Shown: positions 45,395-53,232 of the stretch, one piece after another
Layout of the letters: every line of letters begins with the position of its first letter
How positions within the stretch are numbered: position 1 is the stretch's first letter
From: Saliniplasma sp046497075
GTDB lineage: Archaea > Thermoplasmatota > Thermoplasmata > Halarchaeoplasmatales > Halarchaeoplasmataceae
Direction: 5' to 3'
DNA length: 57,280 nt
Assembly (NCBI GenBank): GCA_046497075.1
Contig: JAWOGF010000090.1
Location: forward strand, 1-57,280
Translations under genes and position numbers: made by a program
The notes under the pieces: generated by a model
The model's database searches: none
What the model saw: the letters and a program-made list of their open reading frames with translations, nothing else
What the model was told of the DNA's origin: nothing

Positions 45395-45826
45395 TAAAGG
45401 TTACTTTATACAGTTAGGTAAACTATTCCTCTTATATAAAATATTTTGCACTGATATGCCCCATTAAATATCAAATATATTATAGATATCTAGTGCATGA
45501 CGTTGATCGACATTTTTTTAGATTTCCAGGTTTCTATCCTTGTTTCTGGTAAGTGCGACATACTATCGTCAGACGAAATACACTATATAGAGATATTATA
45601 CCAATTGATTATATTTGCCAGTATCCTGGACAATTTTTTAATTTCAACTCCAACGAGTCGTGTCCGACATAATCAAAAAAATTCCGTAATTATGCCGATT
45701 TTGAGTAAAAAATCATACAAAATAGCTGGATATTAGCGAAACTTATTTATATTAATATCCTATTAAGATACTGGGGTCAGGTAGAACGACCTTATCTAAA
45801 ATGGATGACAATCGGAGGCAAAAAAT
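45395..45826 (+). promoter_or_regulatory. Intergenic region with promoter and 9-codon upstream ORF
   Basis: Apart from the ftsZ promoter this gap of about 430 bases is AT-rich and holds no convincing gene. Near its end are a TATA box (TTTATATTAA, 45747-45756), a leader of about 50 nt and a mini-ORF, ATG 45801 to TGA 45828-45830 (MDDNRRQKI). The mini-ORF contains the Shine-Dalgarno GGAGG (45814-45818) and its stop overlaps the next gene's ATG. Confidence 0.5.
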
Positions 45827-46045
45827 ATGAGCATGGAAAAAATAAGCGTGTCCAAGGCTAGAAAAATAGCCGAGGATAAAGGGTTGAAACCAGGTTTGGT
45901 AAAAGGTACAGATGGGATCCAGTTTACAAAAGGTGACAATCCAAGACTAGAAACTATTGATTGGGATGAATTCCAAGAGAAACTCGATGAGAGAGGTCTA
46001 GCGGTCTACGAATCCGGCGGCTGGATGAAGATCATGAAAGAGTAA
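45827..46045 (+). CDS. Small conserved-looking hypothetical protein
   Basis: 72 residues, soluble, with SVSKARKIAEDKGLKPGLVKG and a Trp/Gly-rich end (GLAVYESGGWMKIMK). I do not recognise the family with confidence. GGAGG lies 8 bases before ATG 45827; another ATG follows two codons later. Good ribosome binding site, own TATA box and a typical terminator support a real gene. Translation may be coupled to the mini-ORF ending at 45830. Confidence 0.75.
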   Translation: MSMEKISVSKARKIAEDKGLKPGLVKGTDGIQFTKGDNPRLETIDWDEFQEKLDERGLAVYESGGWMKIMKE

Positions 46046-46059
46046 ACTTCAAAACCAAT

Positions 46060-46098
46060 CCAAACCCTCTTTTCTTTTTATTTTACTTTTCTCTAAGA
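46060..46098 (+). terminator. T-rich terminator
   Basis: CCAAACCCTCTTTTCTTTTT, then ATTTTACTTTTCTC: a variant of the AAACCCTTTCTTTTT element. Confidence 0.5.
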
Positions 46099-46133
46099 AA
46101 TACTTTTTAATCTAGAAGATATTGCGTACTTAG

Positions 46134-47816
46134 ATGATAGAGATAACCGAACGTTGGGGACTTGCAAAAAAAGGGAAATTCAGTTTAGGTGATAAGGAAT
46201 TTACCTGCCCAAATATTTTATTTTTAGATGACGAATATTTCTCACCACCACCGGATGCGGAGATCACCATCTCGACAGATGGAAAAGGTGACATCAAGGT
46301 ACCAGAAACTTTGTTTGATGTTCTCAGCGGTGAAGGAACATTACCCACTACCTTCGGTTATCCTGAAAACATAGGTGGTAGATCGGTGAGTGAAGAGGGT
46401 GGGAGTAAGCGAATTCAAATCCTCTACGACCAGGAACCTAGGGACGATGCAGATATATACGTCATCGGAAATTCACCACAGTTGCTTTCACGCAGTAGAG
46501 ATATGTTTGAAAAGATTACTACTTTAAGGGAAAAGATACCTTACCACAAGCTGATATACACTCCAGGTATCGCTCAACCCCAGAACATGGCCCTACTCAC
46601 GTATTTGGGCGTGGATCTTTTCGATTCGGTGAGTGCGGAGTATTTTGAAATGAAAGGGGTGCAGCTTTCCGGATGGATGGGATTCTACGGTGATGGAACA
46701 GATAATAAGCGAAAGATGATGGATGAATTGAAACTCATAAGAAATGCCATCGAAAAAGGGAGGATCCGAGAACTCGTTGAAACACGTGTCCGCAGTGAAC
46801 CATGGCAGGTGGAAGTTTTACGGATGTTAGACGGATCTTACCCAAAATTCTCCAAGGAAGTACCTGTTACAGGCGAGAAGGTTAACGTAACGACCCGTGA
46901 AGCTTTGAACAGACCTGATATAAAACGTTTCATAACCAGAATCCAAGATCGGTATTCTCCTCCATCAAGACCGATGCTGTTACTTCTCCCATGTTCTGCA
47001 TCTAAGCCGTATTTCTTATCTAGGACGCATTCTCGCATACGGCAGGCTCTACAGGGGACTCCTTGGACATCGGTCCACGAGGTGATCCTGACATCACCAC
47101 TGGGTGCAGTACCCCGGGAGATCGAGATGTTTTATCCGGCAAAACAGTACGATATACCGGTGTCTAAAACTTGGTTTGAAGAAGAAAAAGAGTTGATCCT
47201 TGAACAGTTGAATCACCTCCTCGATAAAGGAAGTTACGGACACGTGATATCACACCTACCCCCTGATATGGATTTTGTGAAACAAAATGTAGACTGTATA
47301 GATACTGTATCTGAAGGGTATCACCTGGATAAAGATGCATTAGATCGATTAAGGGATGAAATAAATTCTTTGAATGAAGGGAACAATCAGGGTGTAAAAC
47401 GGTTCTTGTGGGAGAACATTCGTTCTTTGGCGATATTCCAGTTCGGTTTGAAGGCTGGAGAAGCACTACTGAAAGGTGCATATATAAAAGGTCGATACCC
47501 GGAGTACCGCATAATGGAAGATGGGACTCAATTGGGGATGTTGGTATCTGAAAGAGGATTGATATCCTTAACCATAGATGGGGCTGAGAAGGTACTCGAA
47601 ACCGGAGAATATCAGGCGGAGATAGATGATTTCAGACCCAAGGGCAGCGTCTTCGCAGTGGGTGTGAAAGATGCCGATAGAAAAATACATCCGGAAGACG
47701 AAGTGATACTCGTGCATAAAGGTGAGTTAAAAGGTGTCGGTCCTGCATCTATGTCAGGCGTCGAGATGATACATGCGGATAGGGGCGAGGCAGTAAGAGT
47801 CAGGCATTACGTTTGA
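46134..47816 (+). CDS. arcS: Archaeosine synthase ArcS
   Basis: 560 residues, related to archaeal tRNA-guanine transglycosylase. The motif LLLLPCSASKPYFLSRTH, with Cys287 in PCSxxKPY, is the ArcS hallmark. A C-terminal PUA domain (about 480-560; GSVFAVGVKDADRKIHPEDEV ... VGPASMSG) binds the tRNA. It adds lysine to preQ0 at position 15, after which RaSEA (32946-33989) completes archaeosine. Probably leaderless: TACTTTTTAATC at 46101-46112 lies about 27 bases before ATG 46134. Convergent with AMP phosphorylase, 4 bases apart. Confidence 0.88.
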   Translation: MIEITERWGLAKKGKFSLGDKEFTCPNILFLDDEYFSPPPDAEITISTDGKGDIKVPETLFDVLSGEGTLPTTFGYPENIGGRSVSEEGGSKRIQILYDQEPRDDADIYVIGNSPQLLSRSRDMFEKITTLREKIPYHKLIYTPGIAQPQNMALLTYLGVDLFDSVSAEYFEMKGVQLSGWMGFYGDGTDNKRKMMDELKLIRNAIEKGRIRELVETRVRSEPWQVEVLRMLDGSYPKFSKEVPVTGEKVNVTTREALNRPDIKRFITRIQDRYSPPSRPMLLLLPCSASKPYFLSRTHSRIRQALQGTPWTSVHEVILTSPLGAVPREIEMFYPAKQYDIPVSKTWFEEEKELILEQLNHLLDKGSYGHVISHLPPDMDFVKQNVDCIDTVSEGYHLDKDALDRLRDEINSLNEGNNQGVKRFLWENIRSLAIFQFGLKAGEALLKGAYIKGRYPEYRIMEDGTQLGMLVSERGLISLTIDGAEKVLETGEYQAEIDDFRPKGSVFAVGVKDADRKIHPEDEVILVHKGELKGVGPASMSGVEMIHADRGEAVRVRHYV

Positions 47817-47820
47817 TCTT

Positions 47821-49347
47821 TTATCCCACTGTTTTAAAATCGGGGTGACATTCCAGGATCATACCCTCGATATTGAATGGATTTAGATGTTTAGCAAGTT
47901 TAGCAGCTTCATCTAATTTTTTTTCGTGTTCCGAGTAGATCGTGAAAAGACAGTCATCTACTTCGACCTTGTCTCCCTTTTTTTTATTGAGGATCAAACC
48001 AGCGCCGTTATCGTGTGGTGCCCCCGCACTTCGGACTATCTTGATTATGTTCCCATTGTGTATCGAACCCACATAACCCTCCTCAGAAGCTAGGATATCC
48101 TTACTATATTTACCCAGTTGAACGTCTTCTGAAGTCACATCTGGATTCCCTCCCTGTGCCTCGATGATCTCTTTCATCTTTGCTAACGCCTCACCACTTT
48201 CAAGTATACGCTTCGCTTCCTCTTTACCTCTCCCATCTCGCATACCGCCCTGCTCTAAAACCATCCCGGCGAGAGCGGTCGATTTTTCTATCAGACTCGT
48301 CGGTACTTCTTTTCCCTCAAGCGCCATGAGAGCTTCTCTAGCTTCAGCTGCAGGGCCTATAGCCTTACCAACAGGCTGACCACCGTAGCTAAGAGCACAC
48401 CTGACCTGGATCCCGATCTCTTCTCCCAGGGATACGAAGTCTCTAGCATATTTTCTACCGATCTCCATACTTTCGACTTTAGTGTTCGGTCCCACTGGTA
48501 TATCCATGACCAAGTAGTCGGCCCCTGTTGCTTTCTTTTTTGATAACACTGAAGCTAAAACCTGCGGATACGGATCGATGCGGAGGGGGTATTCCGCTCG
48601 AATTATGATGTCGTCACTAGGTGCTAGATTAACACCACCACCCCACGCGATGGTTCCACCGACTTCCTCGGCTATCCTTTTGATCTCATCGGTATTCAAT
48701 GTAACATTTGCGAGAACCTCAAATATGTCGGCGGTTCCACCGGCACTAGATATGGCTCTAGAACTGGTTTTTGGTATCATCATCCCGGCAGCGGCTACGA
48801 TGGGTACGATCAATAGTGTGATCTTATTCCCTGGTACCCCTCCGATACTGTGATGGTCGAAGACTGGATGTTTATCGAATTCGATAGTATCCCCTGTTTT
48901 GATCATAGCCCAGATGAGCTCCTTTATCTCTTTATTGGTCATACCATTTGAGTAAACCCCACACACGTATGCGGACAATTCGATATCCGATAACTTTTGG
49001 TCTACGATATCCTGGATGATCTCATTTATAGCGTGTTCTGAGAGTTCCTTACCTTCCAATTTCTCTTTTATGTGTTCGATAGATTCCGGTCCTCTCGTGG
49101 TTACTATCTTAAGTATGTCCCCTTCTTCCGCTTTCACCTCATCGAACACCTTTTCTAATAGGCCGATCTCTCCCTCATCCACTAAAGTGTTGGACGTTTC
49201 GACGATAGCACCGGTCGAATTACCTCTATTGTCTATCCGGACCCGACTCTGACTTCTCACACCCAATCGTTCCGTGTCTTTGTTATTCAATATGACAGTA
49301 TGTTCGCCCGCATTGATATCAATTTTCTTGCCTTTCAATTTCAACAT
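47821..49347 (-). CDS. deoA: AMP phosphorylase
   Basis: 508 residues, archaeal thymidine-phosphorylase-like. It releases the base from AMP (or other NMPs) with phosphate, giving ribose-1,5-bisphosphate. Family features: a distinct N-terminal domain of about 80 residues, KHPVFDHHSIGGVPGNKIT (phosphate loop), KTSSRAISSAGGTAD, and the GAGLILNKKKGD end. Third gene of the operon, 4 bases after rbcL. Confidence 0.93.
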   Translation of the reverse strand: MLKLKGKKIDINAGEHTVILNNKDTERLGVRSQSRVRIDNRGNSTGAIVETSNTLVDEGEIGLLEKVFDEVKAEEGDILKIVTTRGPESIEHIKEKLEGKELSEHAINEIIQDIVDQKLSDIELSAYVCGVYSNGMTNKEIKELIWAMIKTGDTIEFDKHPVFDHHSIGGVPGNKITLLIVPIVAAAGMMIPKTSSRAISSAGGTADIFEVLANVTLNTDEIKRIAEEVGGTIAWGGGVNLAPSDDIIIRAEYPLRIDPYPQVLASVLSKKKATGADYLVMDIPVGPNTKVESMEIGRKYARDFVSLGEEIGIQVRCALSYGGQPVGKAIGPAAEAREALMALEGKEVPTSLIEKSTALAGMVLEQGGMRDGRGKEEAKRILESGEALAKMKEIIEAQGGNPDVTSEDVQLGKYSKDILASEEGYVGSIHNGNIIKIVRSAGAPHDNGAGLILNKKKGDKVEVDDCLFTIYSEHEKKLDEAAKLAKHLNPFNIEGMILECHPDFKTVG

Positions 49348-49351
49348 CTAA

Positions 49352-50581
49352 TCACATCCACTTTTCTAATGCTCTTCTTAGTTCTTTATGATCTCTAGCG
49401 TAATCTTTGAGATCGATCCCGTTGAAAGCGGCATCTACAGCTTGTCTGAGTGCAGCAGCACCCTTCCTGACTCCGTCGGGATGTCCTGCAACTCCACCCC
49501 CGGCTTGGATCTGAACCTCGTTACCACTTTTATCCATTAGTCTATCGATCATACCCGGGTGCAGTCCTCCGCTGGCCACGGGCATCATCGGTTTCAGCCC
49601 CCTCATATCTTCCGTGATGACCTCTTTACTGTAAAGTTCCTCTTTGACATCAGCGTGCATCTTACCGATGCCATAAGTACCTATATGAAGAGCGTCTCCA
49701 CCGGCTAACCGTACTAATTTGCCTACGACAGGCATGGAAATGCCATGTTCTGGATCTTTAGTTATGGCGGCGTGCATAGCCCGATGCACATGGATCGGTA
49801 CCTTGATCGAAGGGTCTTCAGCTAACGCTTGAACACCTGCGAAACCCACCGTTAAAACATCCACCATGAGCTGCCTCGCACCATTTTCTAGAGCTATATC
49901 AGCGGCATCTAGAATACGGTGCCCACTGGTGCTGATATTATGGGCATGGACCATCTTGTGCCCCTCCTCTTCTAACCGGTCTAGGGATTCGCTCACTTGA
50001 CTGACTCTTTCTTCTAAGGGACAGAAATCCTGGTCGACTAGGGTTTCATCGTCCTTGGAGTTCGTTAAACCCCCTTTACCAGCTTGGTAAACATAATCCG
50101 CGAATTCCTTCGGTGGGAGTCCGATCTTCGGTTTAACGATCGTTCCGATGAGCGGTTTTTCAGGGCGGTCCAGTATCTTTTTTAGACCTTCGATCCCGAA
50201 CTGTGGTCCCGGATATCTATCGATTATATCCTGCGGGAAATGTATGTCGACTAATCTAACACCATCCAATGTATCTAATCCGAAAAGGTTACCCGCTACA
50301 ATACTCAATATCTGTGGTATCTCGCCGATTTCACCTGAGAAATCTATTACGGGATATCCTATTTCTACCTTGCTTCCCTCAGCTTTTGTTACCTTCGCCC
50401 CATACTTTTGAAATATCTCGTCCGATAAAGTGGTTGGCCGAGTCCAAGTTCCTGTGGATTCCTCCTCTGCGATACGCTTACCCGCAGTTTCAATATCTAG
50501 GTCGCTTTTGACGGTATATTCGCAGATAAGATACTCATCTTCATCTAACTCTTCACCCAACGCCAAATAATCTATGCTCAT
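49352..50581 (-). CDS. rbcL: Ribulose-bisphosphate carboxylase, form III
   Basis: 409 residues. Carboxylates ribulose-1,5-bisphosphate to two 3-phosphoglycerates. The catalytic residues can all be matched: Glu in ESTGTWT, Asn in AGNLFG, both Lys in TIVKPKIG, the carbamylated Lys with Asp-Glu in SKDDE, HVHRAMH, the His of LHIGT, the loop 6 Lys in GIGKM, and SGG/GGG phosphate sites. The segment before the carbamylated Lys reads GGLTNS rather than the more usual GG-[LIV]-D, a small departure. No small subunit or phosphoribulokinase is nearby. It overlaps the isomerase gene as ATGA at 50578-50581. Confidence 0.95.
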   Translation of the reverse strand: MSIDYLALGEELDEDEYLICEYTVKSDLDIETAGKRIAEEESTGTWTRPTTLSDEIFQKYGAKVTKAEGSKVEIGYPVIDFSGEIGEIPQILSIVAGNLFGLDTLDGVRLVDIHFPQDIIDRYPGPQFGIEGLKKILDRPEKPLIGTIVKPKIGLPPKEFADYVYQAGKGGLTNSKDDETLVDQDFCPLEERVSQVSESLDRLEEEGHKMVHAHNISTSGHRILDAADIALENGARQLMVDVLTVGFAGVQALAEDPSIKVPIHVHRAMHAAITKDPEHGISMPVVGKLVRLAGGDALHIGTYGIGKMHADVKEELYSKEVITEDMRGLKPMMPVASGGLHPGMIDRLMDKSGNEVQIQAGGGVAGHPDGVRKGAAALRQAVDAAFNGIDLKDYARDHKELRRALEKWM

Positions 50582-51483
50582 CCTCTCATCATCTCCTTTA
50601 TGACTCTATATGATTCAGAGGGGGATATAATACCTTCCTCAGTCACAACAGAATCTATATAATTTGCAGGGGTTGCGTCGAAGACCGGATTACTTATTTT
50701 CACGTCTGAAAACTCATCTGGGTCAACGATCTCTTCTGGTCCTCTTTCTTCGATCTTCACCAGGTCTCCGAAAGCCGTTTCTCTGGAAAACTTGTAAGTT
50801 TCTGCACAGACGGTGAAAGGTACTCTCGCCTCGTGGGCGCACAGCGCAACCTGAGATGTCCCTATTTTATTGATCACGGCACCATTTGAGGCGATGGTAT
50901 CCGCACCAACGTAGACATGGTTCACATCTGTCATCTTGTACCTAACTGCGGAATCCACTATTAATGTTACAGGTATGCCGTATTCTGCCAATTCTCTAAC
51001 CGTTATGTAACCCTGCTTTTTAGGACGTGATTCCGTGGCGATGACATCGATTTCTTTACCTTGATCCCACGCGTACTTGATAGCCCCGAGTGCCATGGAG
51101 CTGTTGCAGTGGGTAAGAATAGTGTTCCCGTCACTGATACGCTTACCGCCATACTCCGCTATCTTTTTACCGGCGGAGTGCGACCTTCTAATAAAACTCT
51201 CTACCCTTTCTTTGATCACATCAACTGTAAAACCGGACCCTTTTTCACCGGTGACAAATCGTAGAGCGTTTTGAAGTGAAACCGCTGTAGGTCTGGTTCT
51301 TTTTAATCGTTCAACCGCTTCTTTGATACGTTCGTCTAAATCGTCATCATCAGATTCCATAGCTTCCTCTTTTAGAGCGTATGCCCCTGCTCGAGCTATT
51401 TTAGCGGCACCTCTTATCTCCATGGATTCGATCTTTTCAGCTATCTCTTCTAATCCCAACCCAGCGAGCTCATCATCTTTCAT
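50578..51483 (-). CDS. e2b2: Ribose-1,5-bisphosphate isomerase
   Basis: 301 residues, eIF2B-like fold. Converts ribose-1,5-bisphosphate to ribulose-1,5-bisphosphate, linking AMP phosphorylase to RuBisCO. Motifs: RGAAKIARAGAYAL, LTHCNSSMALG with the catalytic Cys, ATESRPKKQG, GADTIASNGAVINKIGTSQVAL with the catalytic Asp, and PVFDATPANYID. I chose ATG 51483: a TATA-like TTTATCAATA about 27 bases upstream implies a leaderless start, and the 51504 start is only TTG. First gene of the operon. Confidence 0.92.
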   Translation of the reverse strand: MKDDELAGLGLEEIAEKIESMEIRGAAKIARAGAYALKEEAMESDDDDLDERIKEAVERLKRTRPTAVSLQNALRFVTGEKGSGFTVDVIKERVESFIRRSHSAGKKIAEYGGKRISDGNTILTHCNSSMALGAIKYAWDQGKEIDVIATESRPKKQGYITVRELAEYGIPVTLIVDSAVRYKMTDVNHVYVGADTIASNGAVINKIGTSQVALCAHEARVPFTVCAETYKFSRETAFGDLVKIEERGPEEIVDPDEFSDVKISNPVFDATPANYIDSVVTEEGIISPSESYRVIKEMMRG

Positions 51484-51541
51484 GATATAAAATATGTTGA
51501 ACAATATTGATAAAATCTTCGGGGGATGGAATTGTATCAGT

Positions 51542-52192
51542 TCAAACTGTCTTTACAGTTTCCCAAACCTTAGAGAGGTCCTTTTCAGTTATAATCACAT
51601 CAGCAGCATAGCGCACTTTTTCATCGGCAGGATCAAAAGCGATACCCAACCCCGCTCGTTCGAGCATAGGTGCGTCTATGAAACTGTTCCCAACGGCAAC
51701 GGTCCTTTCTGGAGTCGTATCGAACTCTTTTATAACCTCATCGAAGGCGGTACCTTTGTCGTTCAACGGTACTTCAAGTATCCCCTCACCGGTGAGTTTA
51801 TCTTCCTTTGAATCCACATCATTGGCTTTGATAACATCGAAGTAAGAATCACCGATTATGCGGGCAAGTGGTTTCAACCCTCCGCTTATTATGGCGGTCT
51901 TGAAATCGTGTCTTTTGAAACAAGCTAGACAATCTTCGTATCCGGGCATGAGAGGAGTGTCTTTTAAGATCTCTTCGATATCCCCCTTTGTGATATCTTT
52001 TTTCTTACCTTTCCAAAGACCGATATCTCTGCGTATGAATTCGAGATCATCGATCTCACCGTTAAGGTACGCTTTCAGGGAGTGATTGTTATCAACGTCA
52101 AAATGTTCGTGTACCCAAGCCCAAGAACTATGGACGTCCACAAGGACTCCGTCCATGTCGAAGATCACGAGTTCGTACCTAGTTTTTTCCAT
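51542..52192 (-). CDS. HAD-family phosphatase, SerB-like
   Basis: 216 residues. HAD motif I FDMDGVLVD (nucleophile Asp), motif II ISGG, motif IV VGNSFIDAPML. The helical cap after motif I places it with phosphoserine phosphatase-like subclass IB enzymes. The substrate is uncertain: phosphoserine or another small phosphate ester. 58 bases upstream of the AMP-pathway operon on the same strand, possibly co-transcribed. Confidence 0.8.
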   Translation of the reverse strand: MEKTRYELVIFDMDGVLVDVHSSWAWVHEHFDVDNNHSLKAYLNGEIDDLEFIRRDIGLWKGKKKDITKGDIEEILKDTPLMPGYEDCLACFKRHDFKTAIISGGLKPLARIIGDSYFDVIKANDVDSKEDKLTGEGILEVPLNDKGTAFDEVIKEFDTTPERTVAVGNSFIDAPMLERAGLGIAFDPADEKVRYAADVIITEKDLSKVWETVKTV

Positions 52193-52287
52193 GTCATCTA
52201 ATGGCGGTTAAGTGTTATATGAGTTTTTTTACTGACTATAGCTAGATATCGTATTTTTCCAAATTTTAATACGTCTTCCCCCAAAGG

Positions 52288-52297
52288 GTATAAATAG
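52288..52297 (+). promoter_or_regulatory. TATA box of the small zinc-ribbon gene
   Basis: GTATAAATAG. The predicted transcript start, about 25 bases on, falls at 52318, where an in-frame GTG lies. Confidence 0.5.
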
Positions 52298-52326
52298 CTC
52301 CTGATATCTGTATATCCGTGCTTTTT

Positions 52327-52476
52327 ATGCGTTGCGAAAAATGTGGAGAAGAGATGGAAGAAGTAGTCGGTTTTCCTGGATATATTTGGTGCAGAGATTG
52401 TCATATCACTAAAAAGGTGGAAGAGGGCGAGTTGACCTCTGAGGACTGCCGAAAAGAGATCGAGACTGAAAGTTGA
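52327..52476 (+). CDS. Small zinc-ribbon protein
   Basis: 49 residues: CxxC at residues 3-6 and CxxC at 22-25 (MRCEKCGEEMEE ... WCRDCH), then a charged helical tail. Function unknown; the size suits a nucleic-acid-binding or adaptor ribbon. In-frame GTG at 52318 fits a leaderless start from the TATA box at 52288 and would add three residues. The region from here to 52600 holds no other gene. Confidence 0.65.
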   Translation: MRCEKCGEEMEEVVGFPGYIWCRDCHITKKVEEGELTSEDCRKEIETES

Positions 52477-52530
52477 TAAACATATTTTCTAAATACGTTA
52501 TCTGGCCTGTTAGGATCAGATGATGCTTAT

Positions 52531-52563
52531 GAGTGTTGACTCAAAATATTTGAGGATCTCAAA
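52531..52563 (+). promoter_or_regulatory. Two adjacent inverted repeats upstream of an HTH gene
   Basis: GAGT-GTTG-ACTC (52531-52542) and TTTGAG-GAT-CTCAAA (52549-52563), both perfect. They lie about 65-95 bases upstream of the HTH gene's TATA box. Candidate autoregulatory sites. Confidence 0.35.
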
Positions 52564-52661
52564 GAGATGGAAAGCGAGGAAACTCAGTTATTAATAAAAT
52601 GATCTCATTGAATACTTTTCAGGTAACTTATTATAGTACGTTTGATTATGAAAGATTTGTT

Positions 52662-52955
52662 ATGAGATGTGAAGAATTCGTTGTTGAATACCTACCTGCT
52701 GTCAAAGCTACTATCGTTAAGAAACTCTATAACGAACACGAGATGAGCCAGGTCAGCATATCTCAGATATTGGGGATTACTCAACCAGCAGTTTCTCAGT
52801 ATCTATCGGGTGCTCGAGGTGAGTATCCCCTGGATGATGATGTAAAGAGAACCACGGATGAGATAGCGGATGAGATATATGAATCATATCAAGACGACGA
52901 TCTTACTATGAGAGATATTGATGAATTGTTATGTAAGATCTGTAGAAAGATATGA
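52662..52955 (+). CDS. HTH transcriptional regulator (COG2522-like)
   Basis: 97 residues. MRCEEFVVEYLPAVKATIVKKLY, then a Cro/XRE-like helix-turn-helix: SQVSISQILGITQPAVSQYLSGARG. The C-terminus is acidic and helical with two Cys near its end. ATG 52662 is favoured over 52599 because TTATTATAG lies about 27-34 bases upstream, giving a leaderless start, and because family proteins begin near this point. It lies upstream of the small RNA candidate and the ABC operon, so control of them is possible but unproven. Confidence 0.8.
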   Translation: MRCEEFVVEYLPAVKATIVKKLYNEHEMSQVSISQILGITQPAVSQYLSGARGEYPLDDDVKRTTDEIADEIYESYQDDDLTMRDIDELLCKICRKI

Positions 52956-53118
52956 AAAGTAGACTCAATTCTCAATTTATCAAAGTCTGCATTTGAAAAC
53001 AATATATAACGCTATTTTGAAATTTTATAAGCATCGTTGGACAGGTTTTTTCAACCTAAACTGATAAGCCCGTCTATACGTCTATAGGCATTGAACAAAC
53101 TTTGAAGAATCGGGATAA

Positions 53119-53130
53119 TTTATTTATACT
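53119..53130 (+). promoter_or_regulatory. TATA box of the candidate small RNA
   Basis: TTTATTTATACT, with TTTATA at 53123-53128. A start about 25 bases on falls at 53150, exactly the first base of the long stem. Confidence 0.5.
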
Positions 53131-53149
53131 CGGAAAGATAAAGTAAGAC

Positions 53150-53227
53150 GAGGCCCCGGAGAAAATAGGTTTGGACGCTAACCCGTTCATTCTGCTTTTC
53201 ACCTCACCCCGGGGTCTCACCTTTTTT
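53150..53227 (+). ncRNA. Candidate antisense small RNA against the ABC operon's first gene
   Basis: The predicted transcript is about 78 nt. Its ends pair: GAGGCCCCGG (53150-53159) with CCGGGGTCTC (53209-53218), ten pairs including one G-U. It ends in T6 at 53222-53227. A small internal hairpin (GGTT/AACC, 53168-53183) is followed by an open stretch. That stretch, 53186-53205, is identical to the plus strand at 56937-56956, so the RNA is fully complementary for 20 nt to the Shine-Dalgarno and start codon of the mRNA made there. Expected effect: blocking translation of the secreted protein. Alternative: on the minus strand the same bases form a ribosome binding site and ATG for a 38-codon frame (53074-53190). 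Confidence 0.5.
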
Positions 53228-53232
53228 AATCT

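Noticed and set aside
45497..45736. 79-codon frame between ftsZ and the 72-aa gene
   Set aside because: No Shine-Dalgarno or TATA at the right distance, AT-driven composition, and it runs into the next gene's promoter.
49352..50581. RuBisCO-like protein without carboxylase activity (form IV)
   Set aside because: All catalytic and phosphate-binding residues can be matched, and the two AMP-pathway partner genes flank it.
53074..53190. 38-codon minus-strand frame with the same RBS as the secreted-protein gene
   Set aside because: After ATG the similarity to 56941 stops at once, so it is not a gene duplicate. The plus-strand RNA explains the stem, TATA box and T-run better. It remains the main alternative.
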